From Mesorhabditis belari (lineage: Eukaryota > Nematoda > Chromadorea > Rhabditida > Rhabditidae): a DNA stretch of 64,000 bases. The position numbers and the translations under genes were made by a program. Positions 31,528-42,500 of the stretch are shown piece by piece. Numbering within the stretch: position 1 is the first letter of the stretch; the number at the start of each line of letters is the position of its first letter. The notes below the pieces were generated by a model. It saw nothing but the letters and a program-made list of their open reading frames with translations. It had not been told where the DNA came from and searched no databases. The stretch is taken from positions 310,001 through 374,000 of the forward strand of contig CAUEEP010000881.1 in NCBI GenBank assembly GCA_958450365.1, given 5' to 3'.

Positions 31528-32089
31528 TTCCTGAAACGAAACAATGATCAGGGTACTTCCTGAGTAGCGGGGGGGGCAATTTTTCCAAAATCTACTTTTT
31601 CTTGACCAGTTTTTCATGCCGATTCCGAATTTCGACATCTCAAGTCCGGAAAATGCGGTTTTATCCTCGAAAACAACTTTTAAAAAATATGCATTAGGGG
31701 TTTGACCCTTTTTCGATGCAAATTTTCGGTTCCGATTCAGATGTATTTAAAATGGATGAAAAAGTAGAGTTCGAAAAACAATTGGCCGATTAACAAACCA
31801 GAATGGTTTAATGTTCTAAAAAAGATGCAGACGAAAAAGAGAGAATGAAATTGGGCCCACTTTCAAGCGTTTTATAAAAAATTAAACAAACATTGAATAC
31901 TCAGTTAAATGATTGAATACTTTCCGACACATTTTCATTTCGAAAAGTACGGTGATTCCTTTCTTAGGTGCAATTTAGGAAATGTTTTTTTGTTTTTTAT
32001 TCTTTAGGCAGCAAATTTTGTTCGTGGAAGTTTACTTTGGCTTCAAAAGCGGAAAAATTTTCTCTTCTGGTGCATCCGTTTTTCCTCGA

Positions 32090-32443
32090 CAACCACAATA
32101 TCAACCACAGCCACAACATAAAAATCGAGAATTCCCAGCTCTCCTACATACTCTCTATAAAAGTTTCGAGAGTCTATAAAGTTTAGAAGAGTTTCGGCAC
32201 TTCATTTCACAACCTGGCCGAGTAGTAGGCAAACGTCGGCATACAATCAAAAATATCCTTGTGCTGGGTGCCCAAGTTTATCAGAACATTGTTGTCCAAC
32301 ACCGTTTGTACAGCTCTTGTGTCTCTGTATTGGAAAACTGTGAAAATTTAAATGATAACTCAAGTTTTTCTAATCAAAAACGTTTACGTGCACAATCCAA
32401 ACCATTGCTTATCGTCGACGAAAAGCTTCATCTTTGTAACTAA
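32090..32443 (+). other. Coding-like frames after the arm's end
   Basis: One frame continues from the duplicated module through FPRQPQYQPQPQHKNREFPA; a second, from an ATG at 32261, reads VYQNIVVQHRLYSSCVSVLE and ends HLCN before TAA. They are not obviously joined and no family is recognised. The 31.53-32.09 kb stretch is the shared gene flank. Confidence 0.25.
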
Positions 32444-32461
32444 ATATTAAACATTTTCTTT

Positions 32462-33281
32462 TTAAATGCTCGAAAGTTTGCCGTCAATTGGTGAGGTTGT
32501 CCGACACGGGATGATCATGTTTCTTCTTGAGCCTGTTGTAAGATAAATTTCCTTTCTCTTCGGCTTCAAAAAGAGATTTGAACCTTAAAATTTGGCTTTC
32601 CAAAAAAAATTCTTTATACAAGCTTACCTTTAACGAATACATAAAAGGACAAAGGAGAACTGGATCCGAGTTCCGAGAAGTTGCCTGAATCTGCGCACTG
32701 GTAGAGGCCTGTATCGGTGGGTTGAAGATCATTGATTGTTAATTCAGTATTCTGAATTTTATTTCTTTTTTTGGTACATTTCCCTAGCATACAGAGGTAC
32801 TTTGTATACAAATCTAAACTACTATAATGATCTTTTAATTGGATATCCTGATCTTTTGAAGCTCTTTCACCAACCTCTTGAGTTTCCTCAATGTAAAACC
32901 TCTTTTGAAACTCATCAAAATCATAACCATCAACCTCTCGATTAGTGTGATTCGGGAAACTCCAACTGAAAGTGAGAATTTAAATTCAATTACAGAAACA
33001 AACCGACCTTGTGTTAATAGGACAAGAGATCGTTAGATTCTGTCCGGCTTTGGTGGAAATCTCAAAGATTTCCCTAAATAGAAATGGATGAATATGAAAT
33101 AAATGGTGAACAATATAATATTCCCTTCAACTCCAACAGAATAGTCGCTCACTTGGACCGCGGTTGTGACTCCCAGATCAGTCGCTCCAAGTGTTGTTGT
33201 TCTGTTTCACGATTTCGGCTCAATCCGAGATTTCTTCGAAACAAGAAAATTAAACAGAAAAGTATTTTCTTACTCATAGCA
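32462..33281 (-). pseudogene. Ig-domain receptor fragment resembling VEGF/PDGF receptors
   Basis: Minus strand, spliced by eye. Possible signal MSKKILFCLIFLF at 33281; exon with TTAVQVSDYSVGVEGNIIL; exon EISTKAGQNLTISCPINT; exon starting SWSFPNHTN and ending LTINDLQPTDTGLYQCADSG, SPLSFYVFVKG; last exon with GSRRNMIIPCRTTSP and a stop at 32462. The C...W...DxGxYxC pattern is an Ig fold. YVFVKG followed by (V/I)IPCRxTSP is the Ig1-Ig2 boundary typical of VEGFR/PDGFR-type receptors, whose nematode members are the ver genes. Ig2 stops after 20 residues, and membrane and kinase parts are missing. Truncated, close to the end of inverted duplication 1. Confidence 0.55.
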
Positions 33282-33289
33282 TTGACAAG

Positions 33290-34225
33290 GAAAATCAGAA
33301 AAGCTTCAGGGAAAGTGGGTCGTGTTTTTCTATGTTTATCGCCTCCTTTCACACCGACGTGATAGAGTGGCACAGGTGACGAGATTTATTGCTCAAGGAC
33401 TCGCTTGTTCTTTTGCTCTTTCTATCAAATAACAATTGTTTCAAAGGATTTTGGTTAAAGGGATGTATTCAATTAAATATGGTTTTAAACAAAATTACTT
33501 GATTCTAATGTCACTAGCATGGATCATTCGTGAATTTTATATGCTTTATGAGATTTGTCGCAAAAGCCTAAAGTGACCCGGGTTGACTCTGAGTTTTGGT
33601 CTTCAAAACTCAAATGCAACCTTTTCTTTTCCAAAAGTTAATCCCATGAGATTATCGGAAATTAGGAGTCTCTTTCAAAAAGTTCACCGAACAAAATTTC
33701 AGTTAGTTTAAGATCTTCAAGAGGTTCGACGGGCTAGAGAGTCTGGTTTCAATAAAATCAATTCCTTATGAAAAAGGTTTGGGATGAGATCAGCTTGAAT
33801 CAACTTAACTATTTTCAACAAAATGCTTTTCTCTCAGAGAAATCCACTGGCCTTGTCCCTAGTCACCAAGATTGTTTCCAATGGAAAATTCCAAAGCTAA
33901 AGACTGCCTAGAAACTCAGTAGTCAGTCCAAATTTTCGCAAAGATTACAACCCACTAAAACACACTTATTCAGAATACAGGTAAAAGCTTTTTTATTTTA
34001 TCTTCTTCTCTTTTTGGCATGCGAGGTGTCTATCTCTCATTAAGATGCATCTTTTTCAAAACAGGAACAAACAAACTGCTAACTGAGATTTTTGAATCTT
34101 TACTTCTCCTTTAAAGTAACTTTTCTCCATCATTTCTTCTTGCAAACACCATATGGAGCTAGGAGTTTCCCACTTCTCCAATATTCCAATATTCCCCACG
34201 AATAGCGATGCTGACGTTTGTAATG
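33290..34225. other. No supported gene
   Basis: AT-rich sequence between the Ig-receptor fragment and the lectin fragment. I see no convincing exon on either strand. Confidence 0.4.
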
Positions 34226-34231
34226 CTCTCA

Positions 34232-34520
34232 GGTCATTTACAACATGTCTTTTGACGACGGAGAGGCGTATTGTCAGTCACTCTCTCAGCGTATTGTCAG
34301 ACACATCTTGTGTCGATTCATAGTGAGGCCGAAAAAACTTTTGTTACCAGTGGGTTAAACGAGAACTGGCCAATGAGAAATACTAGCTTCAGGGTTGTGC
34401 TGTCCATCAAGCGAGGCTTATCACTACGAATTCACTGCGGCAATGTATGTGACCGGCGGTCATCGACGGGTTGGTCCTGGCCGAATACTGATTTAGCATT
34501 TCCCAACACTAATAATTAAC
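34232..34520 (+). pseudogene. C-type lectin fragment broken by a 23-bp duplication
   Basis: After a CTCTCAG acceptor: MSFDDGEAYCQ, then, in another frame, THLVSIHSEAEKTFVTSGLN ENWP, and further on TGWSWPNTDLAF. These are the first half of a CTLD. GCGTATTGTCAG occurs at 34266 and again at 34289: a 23-bp tandem duplication that shifts the frame in the middle of the conserved CQ(S/T)HLVSIHS motif. The next 34521-34890 shows no gene; near 34665-34700 is a TATATAAAAGAGAAGTGTTT / GTCCGTCCGTCC stretch like that found at the ends of some dispersed invertebrate repeats. Confidence 0.65.
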
Positions 34521-34895
34521 TAACTTAGCTCAGTAAAACAGTGCTTTTGCTTCTCATAGGGTTGGTGGTCGACAACTGTTCTATCTTTTTGCACCACAGG
34601 CAACAATCAAGCCAGGACAGGCCTAGACAGCCGTTGTGCTCATTTATCTAAAAATCTACTATATATAAAAGAGAAGTGTTTGTCCGTCCGTCCATCTGTA
34701 CGCGCGATTTCTCGGTTCCCCATGGGCCGATCTACATGATTTTTAGTTTGGTAGGCTTAGAATTCTATTTAGTTGTGCATTTCATATGATCAGCAGCGTT
34801 TCTCTCGAAAAGGCAAATAAATATCTAGAAAATGTTCTTGATACAATGGACTTCTGGATACCTTAGTTCTTTCCTCCAAAGATAACATAATTCAT

Positions 34896-35177
34896 TTGCA
34901 GTCATTCGATTTAACTATTGCCTAAAGGTAAGTTGTCAAGTTTTATCAAAAAACTTCTCTTCAGATAAAAGTATTCGCAAGTAAACAACAACACAACTCA
35001 ATCGTTTTTGATTTTCCGATAGTTATGGGAAGTAAACGAGAGATCGAATTGATCATTCCCAATGGTTTGCTTTTGAAACAAATTTTCTGTACTCGACTAT
35101 ATTTTCAGAGCCAAAAGAGTATCAAGGATTCGTTGAATGATTTTAACATTAATGATTTGAATGAAAGCGGCTAGTTT
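34896..35177 (+). pseudogene. Unknown duplicated gene fragment, copy 2
   Basis: Copy of 4610-4898: ...FNYCLK, short intron, IKVFASKQQHNSIVFDFPIV, SKREIELIIPNGL, ending NESG. Upstream sequence differs, so the first part is not duplicated. The 3' flank is shared up to CATCCTACCCATG, with a 15-base insertion. Function unknown. Confidence 0.4.
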
Positions 35178-35377
35178 ATTTATTTTTGAATACTACAGAA
35201 TAAAATTTCTAATCGAAAAAACTAATTTGTAAGACAAAGTCAAGAGAGTTATTTATAAACAAGTTAGAGAACGTATCATCCTACCCATGATTGAATCTGA
35301 ACAATGAAATAGATAATGTAGTTATTCTACTTCAACTTTAGATAAATTGCTCGTACACTCGTGAGTTTTATGTATGA

Positions 35378-35533
35378 TGGAAGTGTGGTATTAAGGCTGA
35401 AAAGTGGCCATGTTATCAGACAAAAAGCAAACAACTTTTCAGCAAGTATAAACCAGCTCTACGTGCAGCTAATTGCCTCCTAAAGCTTCTTGATATTGAG
35501 TGTCCAGAGTACCCGATCCAATCATGCTGTTGA
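35378..35533 (+). CDS. Cys-rich terminal exon
   Basis: A 51-codon frame without ATG: WKCGIKAEKWPCYQTKSK, KYKPALRAANCLLKLLDIEC, PEYPIQSCC, then TGA. Six cysteines in a short stretch suggest a secreted, disulphide-bonded product. No matching family recognised and the upstream exon is not clear; a TGA precedes the first Trp, so a splice acceptor must lie within the first codons. Confidence 0.4.
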   Translation, partial: WKCGIKAEKWPCYQTKSKQLFSKYKPALRAANCLLKLLDIECPEYPIQSCC

Positions 35534-35636
35534 TTTAAAACATATCTGAAAGGTTTTTGAATTTGACTGGGGTTTCTCCTTTTTTATTGTTTAAATTAGA
35601 GATGTTACCTCATAAAAAAATGACAGATTGTTCTAT

Positions 35637-36730
35637 TAGGTACTTGCAAAAAAAACCGCGGCTTATAATCAACATTTGAACAACCCAAAAAACAATAAGA
35701 AAACAACTTTATTTCGAAAGATATTTGCCATTATTATCAACTATGTTCTTACATTTTTTGCGTCTGATTCGAAAAATTCGGGGTCCCGCGACGCAAAGTA
35801 GTCTTGCACCCAAATTTCGACTTCTTCAATATTGTTAAACTTTAGATTTGCAAGAGAGTGTTGCATAGACAGGAACAAATGGTAATCTGAGGGAGCGATA
35901 TCAGGCGAATAGGGCGGATGAAGCACAAGTTTCCAGCCTAATTCTTCTATGGTGTTTTGAGCCAAGTTTGATGTGTGTACCCGGAAATTGTGAGCGAGTA
36001 AATGGATTGTCGTTGGATTAACACCTCTTTCTCGTAGAATTTCATCAACTTTCTTCAGCTGTTCTTCAGATTTGAGAAGTTATAGTTCTTGAAGATTTTC
36101 GTAATTCAAAATAAACGATTCCTTTCATATTCCAAAAGACCGACAGGATAACTTTCTTTCCGTGAAGTTCCGGATGTGATGTCGGAATCGGCATTTCTCC
36201 TTTGCTCAACTATTGTCTTTTGCGTGTTGTAATATTGAAATATGTCCACTTTTCGTCCATCATCAACATGCTTTCAAAAAAGCACTGCCCGTGGCCTTTT
36301 TCAATAGAATCCGAGACAATAAAATAAAAACTCGATTGGTTTTGTTCTCAGGGGATAATTCATGTGGGACCCATTGGCCACAACGATTCTTTTTTTCCAA
36401 TAAGCGCAAGGTGTCGAGAAATTGTGCTCAAATCACATTTAAAGTATTCGGCTAATTCGGGCAAAGTTTGAGTTGGATCCAACTCGACAATCTTCAGCAA
36501 CTCCGCATTATCGAAGACAACTGGACAATATCTATGAGGCTCATCTTCCAAGCTATCATCCCCTTCACGAAAGCGTCGAAATCATTCCTGGCAAGTCCTT
36601 TCACTCAAAATGTTCTCTCCGAATGCTTCACAAAGATTCCGGTGCGACTTCGATGCTGATTTCTTAATTTTGAAGTCATAGAGAAGACACGCCTGCAACA
36701 CGAGCTTTTAATCCGTCAGCTTGTACCTAA
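35637..36730 (-). mobile_element. Mariner-like relic with mutated catalytic motif
   Basis: Minus strand. N-terminal region reads KLVLQACLLYDFKIKKSASK, then EDEPHRYCPVVFDNAELLKI and LPELAEYFKCDLSTISRHLA (helix-turn-helix). Catalytic region: MMDEKWTYFN (first Asp), LLAHNFRVHTSNLAQ where the family has HDNARPH (second Asp replaced by His), and YSPDIAPSDYHLFLS (third Asp kept). Stops and shifts interrupt it. Ends share only TTAGGTAC; there is a TA before the left end but not after the right, and the transposase start is nearly at the edge, so the 5' end is truncated. Older than the 24.5-kb element. Confidence 0.8.
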
Positions 36731-37055
36731 AATTCTATAAGATCCATCCATTCTATAAGATCAATCGGAAGTCTATTCCATCAATACTAAAAGATACACA
36801 AAAAATAGAAAAAAAAACGAGTATTGTAGTAAGCCGCCAAGACTTTTGTCCATTGTTTTTGGGACCTTTTTGTCGTTTACGCTTATTTTTGTTGTTTAAA
36901 ATAAACTTTCGAGTTCAATGCTTGGTCATAGCTAAAAGTAGAGCATAAATGCTCAAAAATACTTGTGACAACTTTTTTATAGCCTCTCGGAAAGGTTCCT
37001 AAATTTGCGTTCGAAAGTTGCCACCCAGGAGCCGCCAAGACGTTGTCCATCACTG
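36731..37055. other. Flank of inverted duplication 2, no gene
   Basis: Contains a short tandem repeat (ATTCTATAAGATC twice near 36732-36760). No coding support. Confidence 0.4.
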
Positions 37056-37664
37056 TAGTACAATTGATTTAATTTTGCCGAAAACTCTCAAATCATGGGG
37101 AATCTCTACCGTAACCAAATCAAGTCATACCGCTTTTGAGAAGATTTTTGATCTCACAAAATTTCATTTTAGTCAAAAAACTTTTCTTTTAATTAAAATT
37201 TAGAAATTTTTGCGTAAAGCTTTGAAAAAGAAATGATTTTATAACCAACTATCAGTAAATTAGGAAAAAATTTGACAGAGAGCCTGTCGGGCTGAACAAA
37301 ATTGCAACAAAATACAAAAAGCTATCATGATGTTGTAAAAATCTCTAACTTTTATATCAATCAATAATTTGATATCAACTCTTTAGTTTTTTCGTTTTTT
37401 CAAAATGAATTTTCTTTTCTATTCACCTATTTTTTTTAGGGATGTTTCTTGTTATCATGAAAACAAAGCTCCCTTTCCCTTCGATTTCTCATTTAACTTC
37501 CTTCTTTGGGTACACGTTTATCAATTCTGCATCTAGCACATAAGAACCTTTACGGTTTTTTTCACTCTCAAAGTCACAAAGTATACCAGGGTTTCTTTTC
37601 TCAAAAAAAGAGCCATCCCAGCATAAATAGTAGAGAAAATCATATCGTTTCGTCGTTTTAAACG

Positions 37665-38502
37665 ATGCCCATTTTCTCCTTATTCTTTCTCTTCTACATA
37701 ACTGCCACACAATCGTTAATAACGGTTTTCAATTTAACCACTCAATTTCCCTCTTATGCTTTGCATGGAGCTAATTTGGAGAAATGGAAGGTAAATCATT
37801 AGAGAGAATCAAAAAAGGTTTTCCTCAATCACTAGCTGAGCACGGCTTTCTCATATAGCTCTTCAACTGGTGCTTATTTTTATGTCTAATTCAAGTTGTT
37901 TCCTATGTTCAGCTTTGATCTCTAAATTAGAATCATAATTGAGTAATTGTGCTCAGCACTTTAGAGTATTCAAGTGAACGGTTGTGTCGATTGTGATTTC
38001 CTTGTCGATTTCTCTTTTCGCGTGTGCAACGAGGTGCCGAATGGACAAGAAGAAGTGAGTGATTTGAGGAGGGACACGAAAATGAGATCCTTCTCCCCCA
38101 TTTAGCACTACACCGATTTGAACATTGTCATCTGCAAAGATCCATATCCATTCACAATCAACGGAAAACCACCATTGAATCCCCATTGTGAATTCCGGTT
38201 GCTGTTTGGTTGTCAACAAATTTATCAAACAAACCTTTAGAGCTTTAATTGTTTATCCGGTGGGCCTAACAGACACTTGGGAAAATCTCTATTCTTGCTC
38301 ATATCGTCTAAACGGAGAGAAACGTCTCATCGTGAGGGCTGCCTCGCAAAACGTCTCTCGAAACGGTTTCGCCTTCTCATTTCGTGTTCGGCAATGGGTT
38401 AATGGTAGGGGAAAGGAGAGAGATGAAGAACCTATTAGGTTGGCCCAGTCTTTAGACACTTTTTTTCTACTAGTGTTTATAAATGACAAATTCACCGATT
38501 GA
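37665..38502 (+). CDS. Secreted CUB-like domain protein, N-terminal gene or exon set, left copy
   Basis: Exons 37665-37790, 37965-38054, 38106-38208, 38243-38397. Signal peptide MPIFSLFFLFYITATQS, then VNGCVDCDFLVDFSFRVCNE, NIVICKDPYPFTINGKPPL, ALIVYPVGLTDTWENLYSCS and NGFAFSFRVRQW. The paired Cys and the GFxFxVxxW ending fit a CUB-like domain; the repeat of 'PYTINGxxP' links it to the next gene. After the last exon, the frame can run on into a MITE and stop at 38502 (…LLVFINDKFTD), so the C-terminus may be donated by the transposon, or the last exon is spliced to 39.5 kb. Copy at 61235-62072 is equally open. Confidence 0.65.
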
Positions 38503-39048
38503 CCTACGATTTCCTTCATTAGAAAGGCCTACTATCTTTCTATAAAATATTGTTCAAATCTTATGAAAATGTTTTGTTTTTGCTTTTTTATGGGGGCGCG
38601 AAGTTGGGTAAAAAAGGCGACAACCCGAAAACGCAATTTAGACGCTTTGGTCCACAGAAACCTATGTTACTTTTCATAATTGAAAGATAAAGCGCCAAAA
38701 AGTTAGGTATATAGCTGAATTTTCAGAATCGTCTGTTCAGCCAATTTTTCGTAGAGGTTTTTATAGATTTTTTTGCGAAAAACACGTTTTTCACTTTTGA
38801 ATTTGCTTGAAAGTGGATTCAAATCGTCTTAAAAAGGTCCAAGAATGAAAAATAAACGTTTTCTATTCTATTTTATTTATAGCCAAATGTAGGTTTGATA
38901 ATTTTGTCATTTACAAACGCTAGTAGAAAAAAAGTGTCTAAAGACTTATGAGTTTTTTGGGAAGAAGGGGGGGGGGAAAAAGAAAAAATTTAAAAATTTT
39001 TTTTTTTTTTTTAAAAAAAAATTTTTTTTTTAAAAAAAAAATTATAAA

Positions 39049-39136
<88 letters not shown>

Positions 39137-39407
39137 TTATTTGGTTTTTTATTTAAAAAATAAAAATTAATTATTTTTTTTTTTTTTTATTAAAAAAAAA
39201 AAAATTTTTTAAAAAAAAATAAAAAAAAAATGTTGGGGTTTTTTTTTTAATTTAAATTTTAATTTTTAAAATTAAATAAAAAAAAAAAAAATTTTTTTTA
39301 ATTTAAAAATATTTTTTAAAAAAGGGGTGTTTTTATTAAATTAAAAAAAGAATAAATAGAGAAGGGGGTGAGGGGGGGGGGTAAAGAGAGGGGGGGTCCA
39401 ACCCATA
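38435..39407 (+). mobile_element. Non-autonomous mariner-type MITE, left copy, split by the island
   Basis: Starts after TA with TTAGGTTGGCCCAGTCTTTA GACAC. The opposite end should read ...AAAGTGTCTAAAGACTTATGAGTCCAACCTAA, as in the right-arm copy. Here it is broken after TTATGAG (about 38953) and resumes at GTCCAACC (39397). Internal sequence matches 60767-61302. No transposase. Confidence 0.75.
38954..39396. other. Homopolymer-degenerate island, probable assembly artefact
   Basis: About 440 bases of A, T and G runs dissolving out of and back into normal sequence in the middle of a transposon end. The right arm has direct continuity at the same point. Same type of sequence as at 11243-11640. 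Confidence 0.75.
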
Positions 39408-39525
39408 ATACAATATTACCAAACCAAGCTTTATGCTCACCAGTTAGACATTTAACTAGGGGTAATCGGGGATGATTCAATTTGTGATCTGACGTTTTGA
39501 TATTAAAAATAAATACGATTGAAAT

Positions 39526-42500
39526 TTGGATAACAGATCTGTTTTCTTGATAAGCACACTGCTAATTTTTCTTTGCCATTTTCCCAAAACAAAGTGTTCA
39601 AGTGCTGATTTTACTTTAGAGTCGATCCCAATGTTCGTTCTATCGCTCAGTGCCGATCCATACTTTGGAAACTACTTTTTAGTCGAAAAAAATACGATGG
39701 TTACTGTCGTCGCCAATCCGATTCTAGCCCCGTTTGTAGAATTTTACTAGAAAAAACCTGGGTTTTTTTCTTTTATAAAGAAGTCCGCTCCTGAATACAG
39801 CGCTTTTTCTGCAGCTGTTTGGTCGAGCCGACGGTGAGTCCGAGGATGCGGTCCCACTGTATGAGGTGAGATCAAGAATCAACTTTTTTGGCCTATAATG
39901 AAACGGTCTCGACTCGACCATTAAGAATCAATACGAAACTCAATACATCTTGTTTTACGGTGAGCACGATACCCTAACTATTAGCCTCAATGTTGGTCAA
40001 ATAAACCTCTACGCATCGTGCAATTTTTCAGCAACTTTTTTGCATATTCACATCTCTATTGATTAATTTCTAATATTTTGGTATTTATTGCCCATGAAAA
40101 GTCTACAAATTTGGATTAAAACCATAAGAATTGACCTACGGAGACGTGAGTTAGGCCAAGTTGCTAAAGAACTTTAATCAATTGGAATTTTTGGCTAAAC
40201 TTGAGCGTTTTTAGAAAAAGCATTAATCGATGATTGAAACATGGCTTAATTCCCTAACCATTAGGCGGACATCACATGCAATCGACCTTTCCCCTATTCG
40301 TTTTTTCCCGGATCCGATCCGGGTCTGCGCTGGCGGGAGTCTCTCGACTTTTCTCTCGATCGGTCAGTTCTTAAAAATAGATTTTCCAAAGATCTTCAGA
40401 ATGACAATCTTTTCAACATCCACCGTCATCACTCTTCTCGGCAATGACTACTGTACTTTTACGGCTATTATTAGTCAGTGAATCGGCTTTTCCATTGTTT
40501 TTCTTGATTTCAGTGCAAAATTACGCGGAAACGCTCCTCAATTATCTTCCAATTTATCTTACATCATACAGTTATCCATGGCCTTTCGATAATCCAACCG
40601 ATTACCCACGATGTCAACAGGCTCGAGCCGATTTCACGCCGTTAATTGTGGGCATTTTAAAGAAACAGGGTCTTTTGGTATAGATGTCTATAGGAGCACG
40701 TAGTTGACCCCTTTATACTCAACCATTCCGTAGATTGACTGAGTTTTTGGAACTTTATTTAATAGTGAAAAGAGCTTGTGAAAAAGTTGTGGATAAAAGA
40801 GACGGGACACGTGTTTTACCGTTATGCTCTTATAGAAATGCAGCCGAAAATTCCCATGTTTACTTTAGTTGTTTAGTCATTCTGCGGAATAGCTGAGTAT
40901 AAAGGGTTTTCCATTATACTCCTATAGACGTCTAGGCCAAAAATATCATTCTCACGAATGTACACGAGTGAATTTTAGTCAAAAACCGAGCGCGGCATCG
41001 CCATTGATGTGATCAAATTGGAAAACGGTACTCTCAAACTGTTTTATGGCACAAATCCATCAAGCGAAAAGGGATTTTGCACGAATCCGAAAATCGAATC
41101 AAAAAGCATCGAGTTTGTGGCAGAGATTAGCAAAGATGAGATCATTTCAGTCTCGTCGATCAACAAAAAGTCGCCGTTTTAGCGGAATGCTTTCATGTGA
41201 GATCTTTTAAGAAGCAATAATTGGATTGGAAAATATTATAGCTCGAGTTTTGTCCTCTTCAAAAAGGCACAAAAGATCGTTTTGGTTTTGTGGTGAAGGC
41301 GAGTCGAGCGCCGGTCGATCCGAAACTCGTCGAATGCAAGCTGACCCACACGTTGAGCACCGAGAACCCACAAGTTCTCCTCAACGTCGAAAATATCTAC
41401 GACCAAGAGGGTTCGTTGATTTCTTCTTCTTTTGATGCTTGTGTTCTAGTGGGCTTAGGCTAGGCTTGGACTAGGCGAAGGCTAGCGGCTGCGCCTCGCA
41501 CTAAGTCTATTGCTTTGGGCTGAACCCCATTTTCTGGACTCAGCAGTTCCCGGTAAGACTTAGGCTTCGGCTTAGTTAAAGTTAAATTAACATTTAACTT
41601 CTTGCAAATAGGCCCAGATGACTGTCATTGTGATAGTTCTTAAAGAAAATTCAGCGATTTTTCTTGAAAATGTGTTAACTTGATGAGCGTCTTTAAAATG
41701 TAAGCAGAGATGTTTCTAATCCAAATTTTGTGCCCACCAAATGTCCAAACACTTTTTTGAAATCATATTTAAAAAGTGACTGGTGTGAAGCCAATTTGTG
41801 TGGAGAGGAAATGTGCAAATGCTTCGCGTTGTCCGATCATCATTGATCTTTCGTTTTCTTGTTACATTGAGGATGAGGTAGCAGAAAAGTGCCACTCTTA
41901 TTTGTTTTTCTCTTTTTCTAGGACCGTTGCATCAACTCATCCCCATACACAATCAACGGTGAACGTCCAGAAATCAAAGATTGGGAGATTCGGTGACAAA
42001 TCTTTGTTTTTTATTTGACTGTTTCTTTCAGGTACACATCTCGACGTGTATTTTTTCTGCTCCAGGCTCGTCTCATCAAAGAAAGTCGCGTCTATTTGAA
42101 TTCGGATGCCGAATTTTCGGGCTCTTTCTATGGGGGCTACTCATTTCGATTGCCCAACACAACGCTCGGTTTGTTCACTCAACAGCGTTTACAGAGAAAA
42201 ATTTTTGTCCTCCATTCTAAAATGCACTACTACTGTAACCCGCGCGGTCTAGAATGGTGGACAAAAATTCTTCTCTGTAAACGCTTTTGAATGTCTGTTT
42301 TCGTTTTGGCTAGTGTGTGATTATGAAATGATACACTCACACCGGTTTGAATCCGACCAGCACCACAAGGTTCAAGACCGATTGCTGACAAAAGAAATGA
42401 GATGATCTAGTGATAAATTATGGCCAGTTTGAACTGGATCAAAGTTACAAAAAACTACGAAATTTCGGTTGTGATCGAATTGGACCGAATGCTCATGTCT

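Larger units (their letters stand above)
27901..32015. repeat. Inverted duplication 1, right arm
   Basis: Mirror image of 17892-22070, with gene D opposite gene C. Small differences throughout (substitutions, the 18-bp duplication in the left copy, slightly different unit ends), so the arms are not copies of one read. The match continues less exactly to about 32100. Confidence 0.85.

Noticed and set aside
34665..34760. Helitron or LINE end at the TATATAAAAG...GTCCGTCCGTCC stretch
   Set aside because: Resembles ends of some dispersed repeats, but no terminal hairpin, coding part or second copy in the window.
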